Positions 48,498-57,400 of a DNA stretch of 64,000 nt are shown here, piece after piece; position 1 is the stretch's first letter; every line of letters begins with the position of its first letter. The stretch is from Sitta carolinensis (Eukaryota; Chordata; Aves; Passeriformes; Sittidae). Both the position numbers and the translations under genes were made by a program. The notes below the pieces were generated by a model. It did no database searches, had not been told where the DNA came from, and worked only from the letters and a program-made list of their open reading frames with translations. The stretch covers positions 2,712,452-2,776,451 of the forward strand of contig CM063294.1 of assembly GCA_032173965.1 (NCBI GenBank). Reading direction: 5' to 3'.

Positions 48498-51400
48498 CTG
48501 TGGGGGGAGCGGAGGTTTCGGGGCTGGCACCGCGCCCACCCCGGGCGCCCCCGCGCCAGCCGCTCGGCCCCGGGGCGGCTGTGACCGAGCGAGGCTCCCA
48601 GGACAGCACCGACCTCCTCGGCTCTGCTGCCCTGCTCCGGCCGCTCCCCGGGGTGTGTCCCCATCGCCCCCTGCCCGGGCAGGGGCCCATCCAGCCAGCT
48701 CAGGTCGTGCGGGGAGAAGATGCGCTCCAGCCCCTTCCGGATCCCCACCAGCGCCAGCAGCTGCGGCCGGGCCAGGCACGGGTCAGCATGGCTGGGGCCG
48801 GGGGACAGGCAGCATCTCCCTGCCACCTCCCTCTGTCCCCACAGGAGACGCCGCGGTGGTGGCCTGTCACCTCTCCTGGCTCTCTCCCAGGGGACCGTAC
48901 TTGCCCGACAGTGACACAACGCCTGTGGTGACAGCCCCGCGGCCCCAGACCAGGGGTGAAGTCTGGTGGCCCTGGGGAGCCCCTTGCTAGCCCTTGGGAC
49001 TGAGCACCCCCATGCACCAGCCGCCCTCGCTCGCGTCCCCTCCCAAAGGATCGTGCCGGACCCGGTGATGCTCAGGGCAGGGGTGGGCAGGGCTCAGCCT
49101 GGCCCCAGAGCAGAGCCGCCGACTCAAGGGGTGTCGTACCATCACTGGGAAAATAATAGCGGCCACGGTGGACTTGAGCACCCAGAGCAGGGCCAGGCAG
49201 AGCAGCTGGATGATGGTGAAAATGTGCACCCGGCGCAGGGGCACGTGGCGGAGGTAGGCGAGGTCCGGCTGGTGCTTGGCCGGCATCAGGAGCAGCCGCA
49301 CGCGGTCCGTGAGCTGCAGTGGGAGGACGGCAGGTGGGTCACACCTGTCCGGATACTGGGCAGCTCTCACCCACCTCCCTGCTGAGACCAGGGCCAGCAG
49401 GAGGGAGCTTCACCATCACTTCTGCAGTTCAGCCTTCCTGCCCTCTGTGTTCACCCCCAGCTGATGCCCGGGCCAGTGAGTTTGTCTGTAAGACCAGGTG
49501 CCACTGCCACCCCAGGCCAGGGGAGAGCTTTCCAGGCAGACCTCTAGAAAGGACTCTAGCTGCCCTTATAGGGTTAATTGAGAGATAACACCCCTTGATC
49601 CCCCTCACTTCACAGGAAACTGCTGCAGCCTCCTCCACAGCACAGCTCTTGGGTTTCCCAAGCAGAGGGAGGGTGGGAGTTTCCCAGCCTGTCATTTAGA
49701 GCAGGGTAATTGCAAGGAAACGGTATGGTTTAGAGGAAAAAGTGGTGTAGATAATTCTGGAATAGGGATTTTTTTCCCCTCCATTGGTTCCTCAGGAGAA
49801 GAACAGAACTGGCACATGAGCAGCAATACCAGAACCAAAGCATTGTCATGTCCCAGCTCTGCCTGCAGCTCCCAGCTGAGGAAGTCCCTGTGGCTTTGAG
49901 AGCAAGTCTGTGTTTTCCACTGGTCCCACTTCTCCCAAACCACCTGATCCATCAGTGCACAAGTCTCTCCTGCTCCTCAGCATCACCAAGCTCTCTTTTT
50001 CCCTTTCCTTTGCCCTAGAAGGGTCCCTCTCTCCCTCCTCGTCCTGGGCCTGGTGAGAGACAGCCCTGTGCCAGGCTGGACATTGCAGGGAGCTAAAATC
50101 CAGGCTCTGCTGTGCAGTGGCAGCTGTTGCTGAGCAAACACCCTCCTCCCCTGCAGCAGCCCCTGCCAGTGCAGCCCTCCCTCACCTGGATGCTGTTCAG
50201 TGCCATCACCCCCATGTGCAGGAACACCCCGTAGAGCACCGGCATCGGGATGTGCTGCAAGACAGTGATGTGGGGGATCAACAGGGCTCTCCCCAGGGTC
50301 CCTGCCTGCTCAGTGTCCTCTCATGTAAAGGCTGCATGTATGTCCATAGCCTTTGCCTCCTTTATTCCCAAGCCTGGCTTTATTGGACCACTTGAGGTTC
50401 ACATGAGCCCATGTCCTCCTCCATGGTCCTTTTGGATGGCCCAGGTGTGTTGCTGCACCTCAGCTTGGTGCCATCTGCAAGTGTGTTCCATTCTGCTATC
50501 TATGATTTAATATCTTTGATGAAGTTATTAAATAGTATTTGTCCAGTAAGAACACTTGGAAGGCACCACTTGTTACTCATTTCCATTTGGACACTGGGCT
50601 ACTGACTGTAAATCTCGGGACATGACCATCCAACCAATTCTTGATCCATCTAACAGTTCTTCCATCAAATCCAGTTTGGAGGTGAGGATGCTGGGAGGGC
50701 CCCATATCAAAGGTTGTATGAGCCTCAGAGGTGAGGAAAGAGGTCGAGGAAAAGAGACCTCCTCTCTGCCCACAGGGAATCCAGGGCCCCTGGAGGGGTT
50801 TTTCCTAGCATGGCAGTGGCAGCAGGTGAAAGCCAACGTGGCAGTGTGCAGAGGTAGTGATGGGGGGTGTTTGGGGAGCACAAGGACCCTGACACACATG
50901 GGGATGATGGACAGGTGACATGGGGCCACAGTGCCTTGTGTGCCAGCCTTCCCGTGGTACTGGAGACAAACCCTTGGAGCAGTCTGTGCCCACACAGTGC
51001 ACAGCTCCCTCTGCCAGACAGGCTTCCTGTGCTGCCTCGACGGTCAGGGTGAGGGATCCCCAGCCTTGCAGGGTATGGCCACCCCTGCCTAGGAAAGGAG
51101 GCCACTCCAGCCAGGCTTCCTACCTTGAGCACGGGGGCCATGAAGACAGAGACTCCCATCAGGATGAAGACAGCCAGGCCTGTCAGCCTCTGCTCCCTGT
51201 GGGTGGCAGCACAGGTGTCACACGTGCCCGGGGTCCCCTGGGAGCCCACCCCCCTCCCTGCCCTCCTGGCCCCCAAGGTCTCTGCTCTTGGTAGTTTTGG
51301 TGGCCACAGGGAAAGGGCTCAGCTCAGGGGAGGTTCCCAAAGCCAGGTCAGATGGACAGCATGGGCACAGCCCTGTCCCCTGGCTCCACAGCTATGGGCA

Positions 51401-54400
51401 AGGGGTTCCCCAGAGTGGGGCCAGGCTTGTTCACCTGATGCCCAGGAACTGGGGGTGCTCGCCAGGGGCTGAGGTTGCACTCTCCTTCCTCAGGCTCTCC
51501 ATGTGTGCCAGGGAGATGACAGTGGCTGAGACATACCAGGGCAGGCCCGTGACAGAGGTGACGACCATCAGGAGGGAGACGCAGAGGAGGTCCAGGTGGA
51601 AGCCTGCTCCTTTCTGCAGGGGAAAAGGCAGCAGGGCTGGGGGCATCTTCCCATTTTCCTGGTCAGTTTGGGGTTCTGCTCTCCCCTGGCTGCTTCCATG
51701 GACCTGCACCAGTGCAGTGCTGGACCTGCAGCACTGGCTGGTGCTGCCTGTCCCCCTGCTCACCTGCAGCTTGTACTCCCTGCGGTTAAGAATGACAGCT
51801 GTGATCTGCTGGTCCATGAAAATGAGGATGGTGACAAGGACAGCAGGCATGGCAGACACCAGGCAGACCCACCATGGGTTGGCTCCAAAGGGGAAAACGA
51901 TCCAGCCCCGTGCTGGGTTTGTGGGCTGTGGAGAGCAGAAGGGTCATGGCAGCTGCCACCCACCTGTGGGGTGTGTGGCACATCACATGTGGGAAAGCCC
52001 CAGGTGCCCAGGCTGGAGCCCTATAGGCACCCAGGAAAGCTCCACCTCAGGAGTGGGAGAGCATCCTTTCTCCTCCTGGGGATGCTTGGCAGAGTGACCC
52101 ACCAGCCCCCCACAAGGACACCCTGGCTATTGCAGAGCAGAGTGTTGTTCTTGGACACCACAAGCCAGGAGTTGGGCACATGCCTTTGACAGCAGGTGGA
52201 AGAGGGGGCATTGGACAGCGATGGTGGTGAGCCCTGGCTGCTCTGGGGCTCTGCCAGCCCTGCTCCACACCCAGGGCAAGAGGTCCAAGCCTGGAGCTGA
52301 GGTTGTGGCTCTTGCTGCAGTGTGATCTGTACAGTCCAGCACTGAGCCAGGTTATTTAGAGTGTATGGGATCAGCTGTGTTCAACCTTTTCCTGCACCCC
52401 TGCAGTGCCAGTGATGAGGACAGTGGGGCGGCTGGTGTGGTGGGCACAGACCCACACCCTGGCAGTGCTGTGCCCATTCTGCTGGCACCTTCAGCTCGCT
52501 GGGGACAAGGAGCTTGGGGGTCTCCAGGCCCAGGACAGCATCGACAGCGCAGGAGGCGAGGATGGCCAGGATGACAGCGAAGTCGCTCACCAGCTTCCGC
52601 ACCTGCAGGTGGAGAGGACTTGGCCCAGGCTGGCAGGGGTGGGGGCTGCTCCAGGACCAGCCTTGAGATGCAGCACCCAGAGCCATCCCCACACCAGTGG
52701 GACAGGTGGCACTGTCGCTGGGGTGCCTGAAAGATGCTCACCCCCACGGGGAAGTAGCGGCTGCTCCTGAAGCGCTTGAGTGCCGCGCAGCAGAGGAAGG
52801 TGCCCCCGAAGAGCAGGAAGGAGATGAGGGTGACATCGGGCACGTACTGGCAGCTGGTCCCCAGGAGGTGCCCACCTCGATCCAGGCACTGGGTCCTGCT
52901 CAGCCCTGCTGGGGTGGTGGGAGGCTGCAGGGACAGGGTGGGAGGTGAGGAGGGGTCACACCTGGACACCTGGATCCCCCCCCAGTGCCTCACCTCCTGC
53001 CTGGGAGCAGGGGCTGTACCTGCTGGGTGACCAGGGGTGAGGGCAGTGATGTGTCATTCCCTGCGGAACTGTCACCTGCAAAGTGATGGGGTCAGATGGG
53101 TGCTGGTATCATCAGGATGCCATCAGGCTGGGTCCTCAAGCTCTTCCTGAGGGCTCAGGGTGCTGGATGGGGCCCCATGGGACCTCTGAGGTCCTCTGAG
53201 CAGCTCTGGCTGCTGCCCAGGGAGCACCAAGGGGAGGAATGCTCCCTGTGAAGGGCTTGTCTAAAACACCGGACACTCAGAGGCACCAGTGACCCCAGGC
53301 TGGCCAGCACTGATGCTTTTGGCACATGGTGTAGGTTCCAGGGTCAGTGTGGGTCATATAATTTCCAGGGTCATGACTTCAAGCCCCAGAAAACAGCCCC
53401 TGATTTACAGACTGGGCTAGAAACTGCAAAACAAACCCATCCAGGAGCCCCTTTGCAGCCTCTGACATCCCCTATCCTGGAGGCTTAGGAGATGGGCCAA
53501 AGTTCTCCTTGCTCCCTGCACTGCCCTGCCTGGTTCCTGGGCAGTTCTGGGAGGCAGGAATAGATGGACAAACTATATGGAGGAAAGTGGAGGACACTGC
53601 AATGTGGTCAGGCAGGTGAGGATGGGATTAAACAGCCTCCTCCTCCAGTGCCTTCCCCCATCCAGCCAGGAAACAGGTTCCCAGTGGGATCCTGGGACAG
53701 CAGCTTCCTGCTCCCACCCACCCACGGCCGCTGGGGCTCACCGGGGCTGGACAAGTTGCAGGTGCAGCTGTAGGAGGTGACGTTGTCCAGCCGTAGTGCC
53801 AGTTGATGGGGAAGGCATCTGCCAGGCTCAGCATCTTCTCCAGGGAGTCGTAGATGAATATCAGGCTGATGAGGGCGCAGAAGCCTTCCTCGGTGAAGCG
53901 AGTGAAGTACCTCACCAGGTGACTGGCCTCAGTGGCCACAAGCACCACTCCAAAAAAGGCCACCCAGAGCCCGATCCAGAGGCGGAACTCCAGGTAGTCC
54001 AGGCTGTGATCCCTGAGGGAAAGGGATCAAAGCCTCGCCAATGACACCTGCCTGGAGTGATGGTGGCCCGTGCCCTGGCCAGGGCACCGTGGGCTGAGGA
54101 TCTGTCCCTGCCAGTGAACTCACTGGCTGAAGGAGAAGAGGAGGCGCTCAAAGACGAGCACAGGGCCGGTGCTGCTCAGGATGGTCAGGGGCTGGCCCGA
54201 AAAGAGGCAGAAGATGAAGCCAGCAAAGGCCGTGCCCAGGAAGCTCTCCAGCACCCCCTGAAATGTAGGGAAGGGGTGCCAGGTGCCAGGCACATGGCAG
54301 AGAGGAGGGTTGAGGGGCTGTCCCCCCAGCAGCACAGAAGAATACAGGGTCAGTGCTGAGGACTTCGGGGGAAGGAGGCAGAATTCAGGCAACACTCAGG

Positions 54401-57400
54401 ATGTGCTGCGGATGCTGGTGGCACCCAGGAGCCCTCTGGGCTGGGTTGGTAGCAGGCACCCCATGGCCACACTGACCTGCATGTTGGCTGTTGCATCCCC
54501 CAGCATGCCCCCGAAGGTGATGGCATTGGTGACTGTGGCCAGGTAGATGTAGAGCACTGCTGAGAGGCACTGGGGGTGCAGGGCGTCGGAGAAGTCGCTG
54601 CCGTACCACGGCGCCTTCCTCCGGATGTCTCGCAGCAGCCCCCCGAAAAGCCTGGGGTGGAGGAGGGCGGACTCAGAGCTGAGCCCGCAGAGAGCTGCAC
54701 AGCAAGGGGCTGTCCCTTCCCCAGCTCACAGGGGCTTGGCCAGGGTGGCCCCATGAGAACCAGTGACCTGCCCCAAACGCAGCACCCTGCTGCACCTCCC
54801 ACTGACCTGCCTGTCCTCTCCAGCTCCTCCCCAGAGCGTGGGTGCCCTGGGCTCGCTCTGTCCCCAGCTGCTGTCGTGTCCCCATTACCACGTGGCTGCT
54901 GATCCAGTGGGTCCACAGCAATCCTGTGTGGCAGAGCAGAGCCCAAGACAACAGGCATCAGGCTGGGACCCTCAGGACCCAGCTGTGTTTAGGGGACACT
55001 AGGACAGGAAGGGGAGAAGACAGGGGGGCAAATAGGGCTTGTGTATCCCCTGATAATGAAGAGAAGATCAGGAAGAGGGGGAGACATGTCAGATGATGAT
55101 CTTCAAAGGTTTCTTCCAACTCAACCATGATTTCCTCTGGCAGGTTCAGTCCTTGCAGGACTGGTTTTAGTGGACAAGCTGGGCAGAGCCTAGGGTGTCC
55201 TGCCCAGGGGCAGAATTTCACATCTGAGTGCTGAACCCCAGTGTTCCCATCAGCTCCCTTTGGAGGGGATTTGCCATCCACTGCCGAGTGGGACAGCAGG
55301 ACTAACAGCAAGGACCTGTGCAGGGGCTTGGCTGGGAGGACCCCCTGGCTCCTGGGCAACTTCATCCCCATGGAGGTGGAAGTTCCAGTGTCACAGAGAG
55401 AGGTGCAACACCCTGCAGAGGGGCTGGGCTGCCCTCCCTCCAGCCCACCTCCTGCGTGGAAATGGCAGATAGCTTGGAGGAGGAATTCGGGCACTGGGGT
55501 CCCATTTCCCAGGAGGAAGCACGATCAGCTCTTCCAGGAATGCCTCTATCCCTGCCACGAGTTCCTCTCGGTGCTCAGCCTGCCAGGCAACCCTTTGGAA
55601 GAGCTGTGGGGAGATGCAGTGGTTTAGCCACCATATGCCTGCATTCATCCACTTGGAACCTTCCTCCCAGCCTGCAGCCACCACTAGGAAACCATCCCAC
55701 CCACTTCAGGGCAACAGGGGCCCTTACATCCTGCAAACCCACTCAAGATTTTGTTTTCTTATCATGGGCAAGCGACACCACCACCTTGCCCCATCCTCTG
55801 CCTGAAGAGCAGAGGAGTCCTGGTGTTCCCATTCCAGGCCCATCCCATCCATGGGTGCTGTGCCAGGCTCACCTCATCTGTCAGCAGTGTGGCCATGGCT
55901 CTGCCAACCTCGTGGTAGGCTTTCACTTTGGGAGGGCCCAGCAGGATGAAGAGGAACCTGTGACAAGAGAGCACATCTCCAGAGCAGCCCTCTCCCCCTC
56001 CAGGGAATGCTTCTTGGGGTGGGGACCATGAGGATGTGGGGATGCCTGGGATGGTGGCTGGGCAGGCCTGGCGGGCTTCTGCCACCCTAAAAGTGGGGTC
56101 AGGGGCAGAAGACACACATACATGTCTGCAGTGTCTGCTGCCACTGCATGGCAACCTCACAGAGACCAGGGGGCACCAGGACCCTGGCTGGATGACAAGG
56201 GTTTGCAGAAACCCAGACTGGGAGGTGTGGGGGAACAAGTCTTTGGGGCAGAGGAGGAGAAATCCTCAGCTGGAGGTGTCTGTGGCATCATTTTCTTGGG
56301 AATGTTGCTCGCAGGCAGGATACTGGTGTGTTAGGGAAGGAGAGCTTGCCAGCAGCACGGGCAGCAGGTTTGACAGGACTCTGGGGACATGGGAGGAGGC
56401 TGGAAAGAGAGCTCAGAGCCCTTGATGAAATATGGTAAAAATCCCACACTTGAGAGGATGGTGCAAAATCTCCAGAGGGACAATCCACACAAATGTTTAA
56501 CTGAGTCTTCCACACCTTTCCAAAGTCGGCAGGAATGGTCACAGTCCCAAAAGCCTGAGACTGTCAAGAAGTTCCAGAGACTGTACCCTGAGCAAAGCCT
56601 GAGAGAGGGGGCAGGGAAACTCCTCTGGCCATGCAAGTGGGACTTGACAGAACACCCAGATGCTGGAGGCCTCTGGAGCCTGCTCCAAAGGCACGAGAAG
56701 TGGCAGTTGTCACAAGGGACTGCTTTCACCCAGGCACCTGCACCAAGGTGCAGACCCTAGAGATGGACCTGGGTGAGAGACAACCCTGAGGCTGTGGCTG
56801 CACCTGTGGAACAGCCTGGCATGGCCAGCGAAGGGGGTGGCACCCTGGCAAAGGGGCGGGTAGGGACAAGGTGTCCCTGCCCTCCGGTTTGGGGGAGGAA
56901 AATACAGGGCAAGGGGTTATTGTGAAACCCTCGAGACCCAGGGGCGTTCACCCGGACTTGCCAGCCAGCTCCGCGGAGAGAGCAGCAGGTGGGTGGATGC
57001 GTGTCCTGCTCCTCCCAGCTCCTGGGGCCGGGTGCTCTGGGCAGTGACCAGGAGGTGGCAATGTCCCTCCTGATCCCCGCCTGCTTCCTCGGTGCGCTTC
57101 CGAAGGAAGTCCTCAGCTGAAGGCACACTGCCGTATTCCCTCACGGCTTTAGAGGATGCCTTGCTCAGCCACGGGGGAGCCATGGGGACCTCCTGCCCTG
57201 CTCCTCTCCCCGCACGCCAGCTCACCACTCATGAGAACAGCGGGAGGGCAAGAGGCTCCTAGAAGCCTGCATCCCACCCGCGGCCAGGCTGCCGGCAGTA
57301 GGTGGAGAGCATCCAAAACCAGCTCAGGACAAGGAATGCAGAGCACAGTGGGAATGACCCAGGGGATGTCCCTTCCAGGCTGCCCAACAGATGCTCCACA

